Assembly: GCA_022478985.1 (NCBI GenBank)
Contig: JAKSZP010006634.1
Span: 1 to 64,000 of the forward strand
DNA from: Massospora cicadina
Taxonomy: Eukaryota; Entomophthoromycota; Entomophthoromycetes; Entomophthorales; Entomophthoraceae
Length of the DNA: 64,000 nucleotides
Reading direction: 5' to 3'
Of this stretch, positions 9,650-20,103 are shown piece after piece. The translations under genes were made by a program, and so were the position numbers. The notes below the pieces were generated by a model. That model was not told where the DNA came from, searched no databases, and was given only the letters and a program-made list of their open reading frames with translations. Positions within the stretch are counted from its first letter, which is position 1, and every line of letters starts with the position of its first letter.

Positions 9650-11292
9650 TGTCATGGATGCAGCTGATAAGAATTAGACTGGGCTCCCAATTAGGGTGTG
9701 TGAGCACCCAGTGGAGAGCCCAGAATGCCAAGGGCACAGCAGTACATGCAACTAGAAGAAGAGGAGATCTATTAGGGACGTGAGGAAAGTAAAGGTTCAT
9801 TAATGTACCCAAGGCCCCCAAGGCAAACCAGATTGTTGCAATGGGGCAACCGCAAATCTTGCGGGGGCAACCCCCAAGGGCGGGAGAGGCGGGGAGGATG
9901 ATGACTCCTCCAGGGTTTGCGGTTGTTGGCCTTTGGTTTTATATAGGTGAGTTTGTGCACCAGCGAGGGGCGGCAAAGGACCCACCGCGCGAATAGGGGT
10001 GCTGTTAGAGAGGAAAACGGACCCGCGGTGAGCGTTAGGGCTGAGCTCCCCTTGGGCAGGGTGCTCTGGAGCCCTCAGGTGGGTGGGACCAGTGGCAGAT
10101 GAGCCAGGTGTGGGGGCTGAGCTCGCGAGCACCGGGGCAGGGGCGCCCTGAGGCTGCTCCAATAGAGGAGCGGTCTTGGAGATCCCAGCAGCAGAGCGAA
10201 TGGATGGATTCACATTAGACGGGTACACAAAACTGGATAGTGAATCAACTCCATCATTGGGGGTGAGGTGGTTTATAGCAGATACAATCCACCGCCGCAT
10301 GCTGGGGTCAAGCAACTGGATGACCCATTTGGCAATCATCAGGATGATTATTTATGTAGCGGCGCGCTTTGTTGGATCAAGAAGCGGAATTTTTGAATAA
10401 TAAACAGGCGGAGTCTGCAGCAAAGCGTTCAGGGTATTTGGGTTTTATTTAGCACAAAGTGCAGGAAGATTAGAGAATGAACTGACAACTGCCCCTTGAC
10501 AGGGCAGTTGCCTTAAGTATTGGGAGAATCACGTAGTGGGGATGCCAAGGGATTGGGTGATTGGGGATCGGCGATGGGATTTGGTTGGCTGGTGGGTGGG
10601 AGGGTGGAAGGATGTCCAAAATCTTAGCAAAAATCAAAAAAACTTTTGTAGATTTTTCCAAATTTTTGGGGCCAAACCAGGTCAATGGTACCAATCTGGG
10701 CCCTGACCACTTGATTCGGGCTGTTCACACAGTTCAGATTCCCCAGATTTGTCCCAGGGGGCTGTGGCCTTGGTGCTGGGTCATCCACAACCTGGTCCAA
10801 ACTCTTGAATTGATTATTTATGTGATCCAAACTTCCTGGATCCGTCCTGGGGGATAGGGGCAGCTGGTCCAAGTTGCTTATAATCTGGTTTAAAACCTGA
10901 ATTGTGTGCCAATCTGATTTTTGGCCCCAGCCAGTCCAGACCAGATCCTTCAGCCTGGAATTTGCAGACTGGGCTCTGATACTAGCACTGGCTATTTCCT
11001 CAAAATTTTGGTATGTTTTCCCTGGTGAGTGAGGGGTCCCAGGGGCCCGCCCATGGCCCCTGGCTTGCATAATCTCCTGGCAGGCCCCCTCTATTAGTCT
11101 TACCAGGGTTGAGGAGGGGGAGGGGAGAAATTTGATTGTCTTTAGGGGGAAGGGCAGTCACCCAGAGCTCATCTACCACACGCCAAGTTGCTCAACTGCG
11201 ACAGGGGGTCCACTTGGGCCTTTGAGCCCCTTTTTGTCTGAAAGGGATGTTGCTCCCTATCCAGTTGTATGGGCTGGTCCCCAGGACTTACA
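9650..11292 (-). repeat. Element A 5' LTR (full length)
   Basis: About 1,643 bp. On the minus strand it starts TGTAAGTCC at 11292 and ends CCATGACA at 9650. The last 55 nt (9650-9704) are missing from the 3' LTR but align with the U5 end of the solo LTR at 52925-54046 and of element B's LTR, so they belong to the LTR. It retains many CpGs that have decayed in the 3' copy. Confidence 0.8.
10624..11070 (-). pseudogene. Open frame inside element A 5' LTR
   Basis: A 148-codon frame, the counterpart of 4503-4937. It shares SRLKDLVWTGWGQKSDWHTI and NQIISNLDQLPL, then continues past the point where the 3' copy terminates, with NPGNLN-type Asn-rich sequence. The D-L-A-x-V motif itself lies just upstream in another frame (about 11152-11205). 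Function unknown. Confidence 0.4.
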
Positions 11293-11297
11293 CCATC

Positions 11298-11957
11298 AGG
11301 AATAATTGTGAAATTTGATTATAGCAGATCAACAACCTAAAACCTTTACTATGCGGATCAATCCCAGCCTGACCAGCTGACTTACACTTGAATTCTAACA
11401 CTAAATTCCAACCCAACAAAAATTTTCTTGGTAGATCAGTGTCACTTTGTATGCTATGCAACTGGGTGTGCCCATAGCTAGGCCACATATAGCCAGTCCC
11501 AACAATTAAAGAAAGGGGTTTATTGCACCTGTACCAATCAGGGACAGGCTCATGATTGCTAGCGATGAAGAGGAACAGCAGTCTAAGATTTAAATACTGA
11601 AACTGATTTAATTGATGTATTTTTACCAGATATTGATTTAGAAATTACCATTGGAACTCAAACTGCCAGAGATAACATCTTGAGCGGGAGAATCGCTGCC
11701 ACCCCTCAGCTGGTGATATCTCCTGGATGTTGCCACTTCCCAACACCCCCCTAGGTTTTATAAACTAACTACTGGGTGGTTGGAATATGGTAAAATAATG
11801 CAATCATCAGAGGATGTGCCATCACCCACCTCTCATCTCCCACATAAGCTAAGTCACTTATAGTGATGAGAGGGACAGCTGCAGGCTTTCTCCCCTTTTT
11901 AGCACAAAATAGAGATCTTCATAATCAAGTTGCAGTGGTTGCTCCACAAGACTTATA
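11298..11957 (-). repeat. Element B 3' LTR, inner (U3) part
   Basis: Aligns with 39290-39934 of B's 5' LTR across its length: CAGCCTGACCAGCTGACTTA, GCCACATAT, CTGAAACTGATTTAATTGAT, CCACCTCTCATCTCCCACAT. The inner end TATAAGTC corresponds to TGTAAGT in the intact LTR. A purine-rich tract (11958-11973, GGAAATGGAAGGGC on minus) follows at the polypurine-tract position, which identifies this copy as the 3' LTR. Confidence 0.85.
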
Positions 11958-12029
11958 TTGCCCTTCCATTTCCAAGTCATGGGAGAACACAACACAAAGA
12001 ATTAGGTCCATTGCCACATTTTTTACATT

Positions 12030-12300
12030 TTTGGGAGATTTATTGCCAAGATGGAGGAAACCTTCTGGGGGGGAAGAGATCATCTGGGTGTGCCGCATGG
12101 AGAGTCTCCATCAGCTCATGGCAATTGGCATAATCATGGGCACCAACTCAGCTTTTATTATAGGAGATAATTCTTCCAGCCACAAAAATTTGCACTAAGC
12201 AGTGCAATGTAATGCCAGAATAGCCTCCACTTTCACATCTGAAAGTCTTTAATCATGACAAGTTCATGATTCGGTGGACAGCATGCATTTAAACAGTGAC
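12030..12300 (-). pseudogene. pol: Element B chromodomain relic
   Basis: Aligns at DNA level with the chromodomain of element A (5098-5295): AGCCAAGATGG-type start, the CAATTTG-type block encoding the N-C-K segment, and the GCCAGAATAGCCTCC end. The reading frame is too broken to read the aromatic cage. Identification is by homology and position between integrase and LTR. Confidence 0.6.
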
Positions 12301-12639
12301 AACAGGGAAGCATGGTAGATGGTGAGATGTTTAAAATGTGCAGAAGAGCCAACTGGAAGGTCACTTTGCCCAAATCCTCAACAACTGTGTGAGGGCCTGA
12401 GCGCTTGCTCACAAACTTCCATGAGGGACCTTATATGCAGGTGGCGCATATCAATCATGACCAATAAACCCACCTTTATCTCATGGGCGGACGGGCATTT
12501 ACAGTCTGCTAACCATTTGTAATCTTTTATCACTTTTGTCAAATGTTCCTGAACTAAGGATTGAATATCCTAGATCTGCTGCAGATTTTCCGTGGCAGCA
12601 GGCACCTCATGACAAAGGAAGGAACTCATTAGGAATGAA

Positions 12640-13173
12640 AGGGTGTACTACTGGGTGGCTTCATATGGGGAAAACTCAGTTGGCAAACCTGTGGCATTGT
12701 TATATGTGAACTGCGTCAGGGGGAGCTCAGTGGGATAGGTACCCTGCATGGCAAAGGCATAACAACGGAGGTACTGCTCAAGAATTTGAATGACTTTATC
12801 AGTTTGGCCATCTGACTTTGGGTGGTACAATGTAGAATGGAATAGTTTAATCTTCCAATGGTCCAACAGCGCATCCCAAAAGTGGGCACAAAACTGAGGC
12901 CCCTAATTAATTACCACCTCCTCGGTATCCAAACATAAAAGAAAATATGGTGAACAAAGAGCTGGGCTGACTCCTCATAGGTATTAAATGACGTACAAGG
13001 AATGAAGGGTAAATATTTCATAAAGTGATCCATGACCATCATAACCAACATGAATCCATTAGAACTGGGGAGTTCCACAATGAAAACAATGAATACTGAG
13101 GTCCATGGATCCTGTTCCTTCTGAAGGGGATGGATGAGACTGTTCCTATCTAATCTATCAAACTTGGCGCAAT
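12640..13173 (-). pseudogene. pol: Element B integrase, C-terminal part
   Basis: Two frames read as integrase: 12911-13216 with PLQKEQDPWTS and VMDHFMKYLPFIPCTSF (first catalytic Asp strand), and 12648-12866 with FHSTLYHPKSDGQTDKV and ILEQYLRCYAFAM, LPLTQFTYNN. A frameshift lies between them. Upstream, element D cuts the gene at the position corresponding to the zinc domain. The other half resumes at 20581. Confidence 0.85.
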
Positions 13174-13178
13174 CACAC

Positions 13179-13649
13179 AGTTGGGATTCAAGATGATAAA
13201 TGAAATGAATTCCCAACTTCCAAATTGAGCTTCAGGAATCAACTCTTAAGCCCATTCAAATGGAGCCTTATCTCAACTGCACCAAACCCAAATTCAATCA
13301 GGAATATGCACGCTTTTGGGAATCAATGGAGGCGACATCAGGAATCTCATCCCCGCTTCATGAATCGCAAGATGTGCAGCCTCCACTGCTCCAGTTGCAG
13401 AGGCAACAAAGTACAATGAGGGTGTTGCCAAGACAGTCAATCTGGTAGGCCTGAAAGATCATGAGCGGATGGGGCCACAAAGATCCTTGAGGCAATTCAT
13501 CCCTATCTACCCCATAAATATTGTCACATTTTAATCTAGAAAGTAGTCTGTATTCAGTCCATCTTTGATTTTTTGATCTCTCCACAGATTTACACCTTTG
13601 AGCCTATTTTTGAACCTTTTCATCATTCTAGAGAACTGTTTATCTGAAA
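13179..13649 (+). repeat. Element D 5' LTR
   Basis: About 471 bp. Matches 20104-20575 through ACTTCCAAATTGAG, TCAAATGGAGCCTTATCTCA, CCACAAAGATCCTTGAGG and GTATTCAGTCCATCTTT. The outer 40 bp are strongly diverged. The end TCTGAAA corresponds to ACTGACA in the 3' copy, as expected for a TG..CA-type LTR. Confidence 0.8.
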
Positions 13650-13654
13650 AAATT

Positions 13655-13672
13655 TGGAGCTCACTATGGAGG
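13655..13672 (+). other. Primer-binding site candidate of element D
   Basis: TGGAGCTCACTATGGAGG begins with TGG, the complement of a tRNA CCA end, 5 nt after the LTR. Element B has TGGAGCTAACC at the same place, which suggests use of the same or a similar tRNA primer. Confidence 0.5.
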
Positions 13673-13899
13673 CCCCAAGCCGTCTAAAGTAAAAACGTCT
13701 ATCACAAACCACGGAGAATACCAACGGTCAAGAAAGCCAACCTGCTGAACAGTCTAGAAGTACCGCTTGATGGATCAGTACTTTAGGATATGAAATACCA
13801 ACTAAACAATCTGAGAGCCTGGATTTTTGAGCTGCATCTCAGTTCACTCTGCCTTTCAATGGCAATCAATACCAACTCCAGTATGAAAATCTTGGAAAT

Positions 13900-15740
13900 A
13901 TTATTCAACAGCTAATCAATGGTATCTATTTATTGGCGGCTTAAGCTGGTACCATGCATCATCAGCACCATCTACTATGAGGGAACTCTACGCCTCAGCT
14001 TGACTACCAGGAGAACTGATTTTAGTACTTACCATTATCTTTAGAACTTTGTTCATCCCACCATTTAAACTTCCTGCAGCTTTTTGGGTTGCATCATCAT
14101 GAGGTTTCCAACAACTAGGGCTTACCCAGGCTCTACATTCACGTGTTGTTAACTTCTACAACGCGGCCTTCTTCTTTGTCCATGACAACTGAGAGGCTAA
14201 TATCAATAACCTACGGTTAATTATTGAGGCCCAAACACTGATTGCGGTGTTGGCTAATGGTTACTCTAGCTACATCAAGATTCAGCTTCATTAAAATATT
14301 CAACTTCTCAAGGCTGTTTGGGGCCATCGTCTACACCAGGCTGAAAATCTGGTACAGATTCACCAATAAAACTATCAGGAACTGAAGTCCCATCCCTTAC
14401 TCCTAGAAATGAAAAGCCTGAGGGGCCCAGATGGCCAGAGGGTCCTGAAGGACATGAAGGGCCCACAGGGCCCCCTGGCCCCTCAGTGCCTACATCAGGT
14501 GACCTGATGAACATTGGAAAAAGGATTTTTTGTCAGCGCTGGCCGCCCTAAAAGATCAGATCCAAATTGTAGCCCAGGATGTATACTCCGAGTTGATGAG
14601 GTCCCCTTTGACCCACACATCTTAATTGAGGCACTTTCAGATAAGATGGATAATCTCACCGCCTTCACCCAACTTACTGAAAGTTGCCTCACCGAGCTCA
14701 AACATGCCTGCCGCAGGATTGAGACCCTCTTGAATAGCCTTGATATTAGTTTCCTCTACAACAAGCTGATATTTATGCATTAAAAAAGCAGGTCTCCAAT
14801 AAGGCCTCCATCTCTTCTCTCAACCAAAACTGAGATGAAATTCAAGATGACATTGAGGGTTTGAGATGACAATTGGATCATCAGGCTGATCACAACTATG
14901 CAGATACTAAGCTTTCCAAGCCTGCACCAATCCCAGGTGCCAAAACCTCTCCACCCCTCTCATAACTAATTTCAAACCTAGTTTTAAGGAAAGATTAATC
15001 CCAGTCAGGAAAGTATTGCCTCCTTCATATATGCTTATGAGAGTTCCATGGAGGAAGACACCAACTAGAAGAAGGTGAAACACATCCACTCCTGCCTTAA
15101 CAGCATGGCCTGTGAATTCATGACTCCCCATCTGAAAGAATGCAGCACCTGAGAGCAGGTTTGAACGGCCCTACTTCAGGAGTTTGGCAGTAATCAGACC
15201 TTGGACAGCCAGAAACAGGCTTTATGGGTATTCATTTGAACAAAGAGGAGAGTCCTGTAGAATTTTCCAGCCGCTTTTATGGCCAAGCGCAATCCTTGGT
15301 TACTACAAATGGTATCACCTTGGACGATGCCATTATGCTGTGATCTTCGCGTTAGGCTCTTATCCTGAGGTCAAATGCATATGAGTGGTTAAAAGAATGG
15401 GTTTACATGCATTCAGGAAATTAAGGAAGCGCCTAACGAGATCCCTACAACAACTTTGCATCCCAAGGCCACCACTTCGGCTTTTTCTAATCACCCTTGG
15501 TTCATGTCATCTTAATCAGAATAGTCCTTGACCCTGATGAAACTATTGAAATGGTTTAAAACAGCGCCAAGGAATGCTAAAAGTAGTTTTCAAGGAGGCA
15601 GGAAAAGGGACTTCAGGATAAAGGACAAATCGCTCCACGCTGACATCCCTATTAATCCTCAAGAACACTTATCAATCTCTAACGAATCTAGGGCTGCCAC
15701 ATCTGAAGAAGAGGTTTTGGTAACTATTGATAAATAAAGA
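13900..15740 (+). pseudogene. gag: Element D gag with collagen-like segment
   Basis: Fragmentary frames fill the interval from the primer site to the protease. At about 14405-14495 one frame reads EGPEGHEGPTGPPGPSVP, a Gly-Pro-rich collagen-like run. Shortly after, 14514-14783 reads PFDPHILIEALSDKMDNLTA and ELKHACRRIETLLNSL, a likely helical capsid region. Similar proline-glycine runs are known in gag proteins of some fungal gypsy elements. Stops and frameshifts are frequent, and a CCHC knuckle was not found. Confidence 0.55.
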
Positions 15741-15779
15741 AAATGATATTTATTACTCTTCTTCCAATGTCTTACCCAT

Positions 15780-15910
15780 GTTTCTCACACTACCTCCACA
15801 GTTTAAGCTTGATAACTCATGTCGCTGTTTGAGTCCAAAAGGTTCTGAGCTTGCCATAGTTGATAGTGGCTCCCATGTGAATGTTATTTCATCCTAATTG
15901 TTGAAACGTA
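15780..15910 (+). pseudogene. pol: Element D aspartic protease
   Basis: The frame reads ELAIVDSGSHVNVISS, a retropepsin active-site loop with D-S-G at 15862-15870 intact. A stop follows at once, so only the N-terminal half of the domain is clear. Confidence 0.75.
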
Positions 15911-16075
15911 TTAAGATTGCCCTGACTTGCCGCAATATATGGAATATGGCACCGCAGGACTACAATGTACACAAACCATAGTGACCTATTCTTCTCTACC
16001 AATATTGATTTGGGAAGCTTTCAGTAACCACCCCTGCCATAGCACTGGACAACTAAATTTTATGAACTTCTTCTT

Positions 16076-16095
16076 TTTTTTAGTACTAGATGGTC
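16076..16095 (-). mobile_element. 20-nt micro-retroposon, first of a tandem pair
   Basis: A T-run plus TAGTACTAGATGGTC lies between identical 17-bp copies of TTTATGAACTTCTTCTT (16059-16075 and 16096-16112). On the minus strand it reads GACCATCTAGTACT followed by A's. Confidence 0.85.
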
Positions 16096-16112
16096 TTTAT
16101 GAACTTCTTCTT

Positions 16113-16141
16113 TTTTTTTTAGTACTAGATGGTCCCAACCC
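16113..16141 (-). mobile_element. 29-nt micro-retroposon, second of the pair
   Basis: The longest clean copy. It is flanked by the second and third copies of TTTATGAACTTCTTCTT (16096-16112 and 16142-16158). On the minus strand it begins GGGTTGGGACCATCTAGTAC and ends CT plus an A-tail. Two successive insertions used the same target, each duplicating it. Confidence 0.85.
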
Positions 16142-16259
16142 TTTATGAACTTCTTCTTGAGATTCAATTTCTCAGAGACTACTATCAGTGGTACACTACT
16201 ATGAGTGGTTCCTATCCATACTGGGACACCAGGTTCTACTAGTTTTAAAAACCTTCACT

Positions 16260-16975
16260 TAAATCTAAAATAAAGGCCAAGGCCAGTTAAGCCTGTTAGA
16301 GAGTGATAGCTAGATCAATCAGCTTGAGTATCATGTCAGAGGCTTTGAAGTCCAGTTTCCCACACCTGCTGTTGATGGATGTGAATGTCAAGACTGGGCT
16401 CATAAGGCCCAGTCCGCCACTGGCCCTACAACACTCACCCCCATATGTGGCCATACCAACTCCGATTGGTCCTGTCCAAATGGATGGCCTTGCCAGGCAC
16501 ACCATGCTGAGGTGCGGTGCACTGGCCTATGTCGCCTTGGACCCTGGGCAGAGGTGTCCCCAAAACCTCTTTCCGCTCACAGGGTCAACAGGCTGAGGTG
16601 CGGCTAATTGGCCTTTGTCACCTTGGGCCACTCTGGCTTCACACTAGCCAGAGCAAGACCTCCCCAAAAGGATCCCGGCGCATCCACCCCCTTTCTCTGA
16701 AGCACCGCCATCTGCTGGCTAACAATTCACTTTAAATAAATTAATTTAAATAAAACAAATTAGCAAAAAGTGGCCTTTATTGGAAGAAGTGGACTCGAAG
16801 TTGGAATAGAATTCCAAAGTGAGGGCACATTGGGGCTTGAACTCGCTTTGAAACACTTCCAAAAAAAGGCTAGAAAAATTGTGGGTAATGAGGGGAGCAA
16901 AAGCCTCCAGAATTGATGGCAACCAGGCAACTTGGCGGAGAAATGGAGGGGAACCTCAGAACAAAAAAACAATCA
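16260..16975. mobile_element. Unclassified GC-rich insertion in element D
   Basis: Between the protease and the residues just before RT, D carries about 700 bp with no similarity to a gypsy polyprotein and much higher GC (16360-16720). It contains a direct repeat with 86-bp period: GCTGAGGTGCGG at 16506 and 16592, with ends CCCCAAAA in both units. The right part is AT-rich. I found no terminal repeats or clear target duplication, so borders are approximate and class is unknown. Confidence 0.4.
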
Positions 16976-17019
16976 AATGAAACGATTTATTTAAATTTTA
17001 TTCCATTATTGACCCAAAT

Positions 17020-18215
17020 AGGAAAATCCTACTTGGAATAACAGAATTGCAACTATTGACACACACAAATAATATAATTACCAACCTTATGGGATTCATG
17101 TGCAATTACGATTGTTACAGTGAAGGCATGCCAATCTACCTACCCATGACGACCTGTATAACTCCAAAGTTCAAAATTATTGTTGATACCAAGGTTCATG
17201 TCTGCATTACCTCCAGATATTTGCTGGAAATTTGAGGCCAAGATAACACATCAGCCAAAGAGGTCTTGACTTGTCTAGAATTTCTCGATCCTGCCTATGC
17301 CAAATCTATATCAGTGTTGTTAGATAACCTTACTGACAAGCCTAGGTTGTAGGCCCAAATAGTCCCGCACGTATATCTGCCTTCTACCAGTGGTTGCAGT
17401 TGATGATGTCCATAGTTTTGGGAACTTAAGGGATTTTGGGTTTGAGAAGTCACCCACAGTGACTCTGGTCAACACCAACATCAGGAAGAAACTCACTGAG
17501 GAACAACAACGAGAAGTTCAGGACCTATTGGAGGAGTATTTCAAACTCTCTCAGCCTCTACTTATGACTTTGCAAAATGAGTGAGGGTGCTACATCATGT
17601 GGAAACTAGGATGCCCTTTTTAGTCCCAACCTTACCAAAAGAAAAGATTGAAGAGGCACAAGTGGCAGTAGAACTCAAGCAACTTCTCAAAGCTGGGCTA
17701 CTGATGCCATCACGTAGTCCATTGGCCTCACCTCTCCTACTAATCTGGAGGAGGGATGGTAGTCATTGGGTGGTTATGGATAATCGCCAGCTCAATTCCA
17801 TTACCAAGAAGGATACCTAACCCTGTTCCAGATTGACAACTCTCTCCAGTTGCTCGCTGGGTCACAGTACTTTTCTGCAATGGACCTGGTAAGTGAATAT
17901 TGGCAATTAGAGCTTTCCCCAAAGACTGAGCTAAGTGCGCACTTATTGCCAACGAAGGGTTGTTTGAACCTACGAGGATACCTCAGGGGCTTTGTAAAGC
18001 GCCTGCCACTTTCCAACGTGCCATTTACTGGATCCTTGGAGACATGAAGTTATTGTGTGTCCTCATGTACCTGGATGACATTATGTCTTCTCACAAACTT
18101 TCAATGGTCATGTGGAGCACCTTCAGGAAGTTTTTAATCGGCTTAGGTAGGCTTTAATAAAACTCAAACCTTCGAAGTGCTCTTTCTTACAGTCTGAAAT
18201 GGAGTTCCTTTGACA
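17020..18215 (+). pseudogene. pol: Element D reverse transcriptase
   Basis: Starts with the protease-RT linker (KILLGITELQLL, near 17025), then TVTLVNTNIRKKLTEEQQRE (17440-17520), a typical pre-RT segment. The finger is at 17581-17820 (AGLLMPSRSPLASPLLLIWR, then VVMDNRQLNSITKKDT) and the palm has FSAMDLVSEYWQLEL (17872-17920). EPTRIPQGLCKAPATFQRAI and VLMYLDDIMSS (17960-18100) follow in a shifted frame. The YLDD catalytic box is intact. At least three frame interruptions prevent translation. Confidence 0.9.
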
Positions 18216-18219
18216 TCAG

Positions 18220-18860
18220 ATGACGAAAGATGACGTCCAGCTTATACCAGACAAAGTCAATGCAATTGAGAAGACGTTGCGCCCACAGAGCCTTAAGGAT
18301 ATCCAGGTATTCCTTGGCATAGTGGGTTATTATTATCAGTTTATTACTCTGTTTTATGACCTAGCTGAGCCTCTGTTATACCTTCTGCAGAAGAACGTGC
18401 CTTTTGAGTGGCGGCCTGAAAAAGGACAGATATTTAATGCATTGAGACCACTTTTTGCACTAACCCATATTAGTCCATCCACAATTAGATCAACCTTTCA
18501 TGTGTATTTATGGACACCAGCAATATTGCCATTAGGGCCATCCTAGGCCCAGCATGACAAAAACCAGGTGAACAGCCAGTGGCTTACTTCATTAAAACCT
18601 TAAGAAAAGCCAAGCGTAATTATAGCATTAATGAATGAGAATGCCTGGCTGTTTTACTAGAAATCAAGCATTTTTGCCCATATCTTTATAGCACTAATTT
18701 CACCATTGTCACTGATCATTACTCGCTCCAATGGCTCCAACAGATGAACCCTGATGACCGTCTAGCAAGGTGGGCATTGAGATTACAGAGCTATGAATTT
18801 ACTAGTGTGCATTGTGCAGGGGCGATCCACCAGAATGAAAAATAGTCATCTCTAGGATGC
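18220..18860 (+). pseudogene. pol: Element D RT thumb and RNase H
   Basis: 18220-18546 reads VQLIPDKVNAIEKTLRPQSL and FLGIVGYYYQFITLFYDLAE, the RT thumb and connection, then FEWRPEKGQIFNALRPLF. From about 18500 the RNase H domain is legible across shifting frames: a tyrosine-x-D region, ECLAVLLEIKH-type helix near 18640, TDHYSLQWLQ near 18712 and LARWALRLQSYEFTSVHCAG near 18765-18825. Stops interrupt it. Confidence 0.85.
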
Positions 18861-18875
18861 AAGTATTGGCTGCTT

Positions 18876-20090
18876 TTGAACCCTGAGGAAGGCCGATTAT
18901 ATGACCTAATTGGTTGCCCGGAATGCTGGAAAATGGAGACCCCCAAGATCCAAACTGGGCTCCAGAAGATGACTCATGACACCCAGGTCATAGATGGGCT
19001 GCTATATAAAAGGGAAAAAATAAGTGGCTCTCATACATTCGCCCTCCTTCCAGGCCTGATGTTAACCTGAAAGGTCATGCAACTGTGGGGGATGGCGCGA
19101 TGAAGAAGACGCATGAGTGTCTGAAGAAACGATGCTACTGGGACCAAATGGTGGAAACTATCCAAGAGGTCTTAGATGCTTGTATGACTTGGCAATCCAA
19201 AGTCAGGCCATCCTCAGTATCAACATTCAATTGTTGCTCCAACGGGACCTTTCAATGTCATCAGCATCAATAAGGTAGGCCCTCTTCCCACTGGGCTGCA
19301 TGGCCACAATTATATTCTAATAGCCATGGACCATATAACCAAGTGGTTTGAAGCGATTTCAGTCCCAGCTGCCACCACCAAACCCACATCTCTCTTTCTT
19401 GTTTGATCCATTTTCACCCAACATGGGTGCCCCCAAATCTTACTTTCAGACAACAGGCTGAACTTCACCTCATAGGTAGTACAAGAGCTTACCTAGCTAT
19501 TTGACAATAACCAGAGTTTCGCCGCATCTTACCACCAATCAACTAATGAGCAGTAGAGCATGCTAACGGAACTTTTATCTCCATTTTATGTAAGATGGCA
19601 ATAATAGATCCTGCTTGCTGGAATCACTACCTACCCAGTGATTTGCTTGCCTATAGGAAAGTACCACCAAGACATCAAGATGTCTACATTTGAAGCCCTG
19701 TATGGGCGTGCTCCCAGCTACCAAGTAACATATAGTCAAAGTTTGGGAACTCCATACCTGAGAACTCTGAACTAAATATGAGGGCCTTAGCTGATAAAAT
19801 TGTATGGCTTCAAGCCATAGCCACACAAGTCATTGTCTCCATTACAGGAAGAGAGACATCCCGATTTAAACTCAGTTAACCCTCCCTACCAACTTTTCTA
19901 TTAATACCTTGTTCTTTTCTATAACATCAACCTGTAGGTTGATAGTAGAAGCTCGATTTTCTTTGGTCAAGACCTCATAAGGTTATTAATAAAGTAAATT
20001 CAGTTTACTCCATTGCCGACGTCAACCAGGGGAATGTGGTTATAGGGTGCATGGCCAGTTCCTTCATCCCTAAACCCCCTCCAACAGGAT
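18876..20090 (+). pseudogene. pol: Element D integrase
   Basis: The zinc domain is recognisable at 18990-19230: GLLYKREKISGSHTFALLPG, then HATVGDGAMKKTHECLKKRC-like sequence and DQMVETIQEVLDAC. The core follows at about 19250-19450 with VGPLPTGLHGHNYILIAMDH (first Asp) and TQHGCPQILLSDN (second Asp). The C-terminal part to 20090 is heavily decayed. No chromodomain is visible before the LTR, unlike A, B and E. Confidence 0.75.
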
Positions 20091-20103
20091 CTTGAAGGAG
20101 GCA

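Larger units (their letters stand above)
3425..11292 (-). mobile_element. Element A: Ty3/gypsy chromovirus, best preserved in the window
   Basis: A 7.9-kb minus-strand element flanked by CCATC on both sides (3420-3424 and 11293-11297), inserted in element B's 3' LTR. The empty site is visible in B's other LTR near 39275. Order on the minus strand: 5' LTR, gag, protease, reverse transcriptase, RNase H, integrase, chromodomain, polypurine tract, 3' LTR. It is far richer in GC and CpG than its surroundings and its LTRs are the most alike, so it is probably the youngest element here. All reading frames are broken. Confidence 0.9.

Noticed and set aside
3425..11292. Repeat-induced point mutation of the Neurospora type
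   Set aside because: Differences between the LTRs of element A concentrate at CpG on both strands rather than at CpA, which fits methylation-linked deamination instead.
17610..17632. CTTTTTAGTCCCAACCTTACC as another micro-retroposon
   Set aside because: It lies inside the continuous RT finger reading of element D (PFLVPTLPKEK) and has no flanking duplication, so the resemblance is chance.
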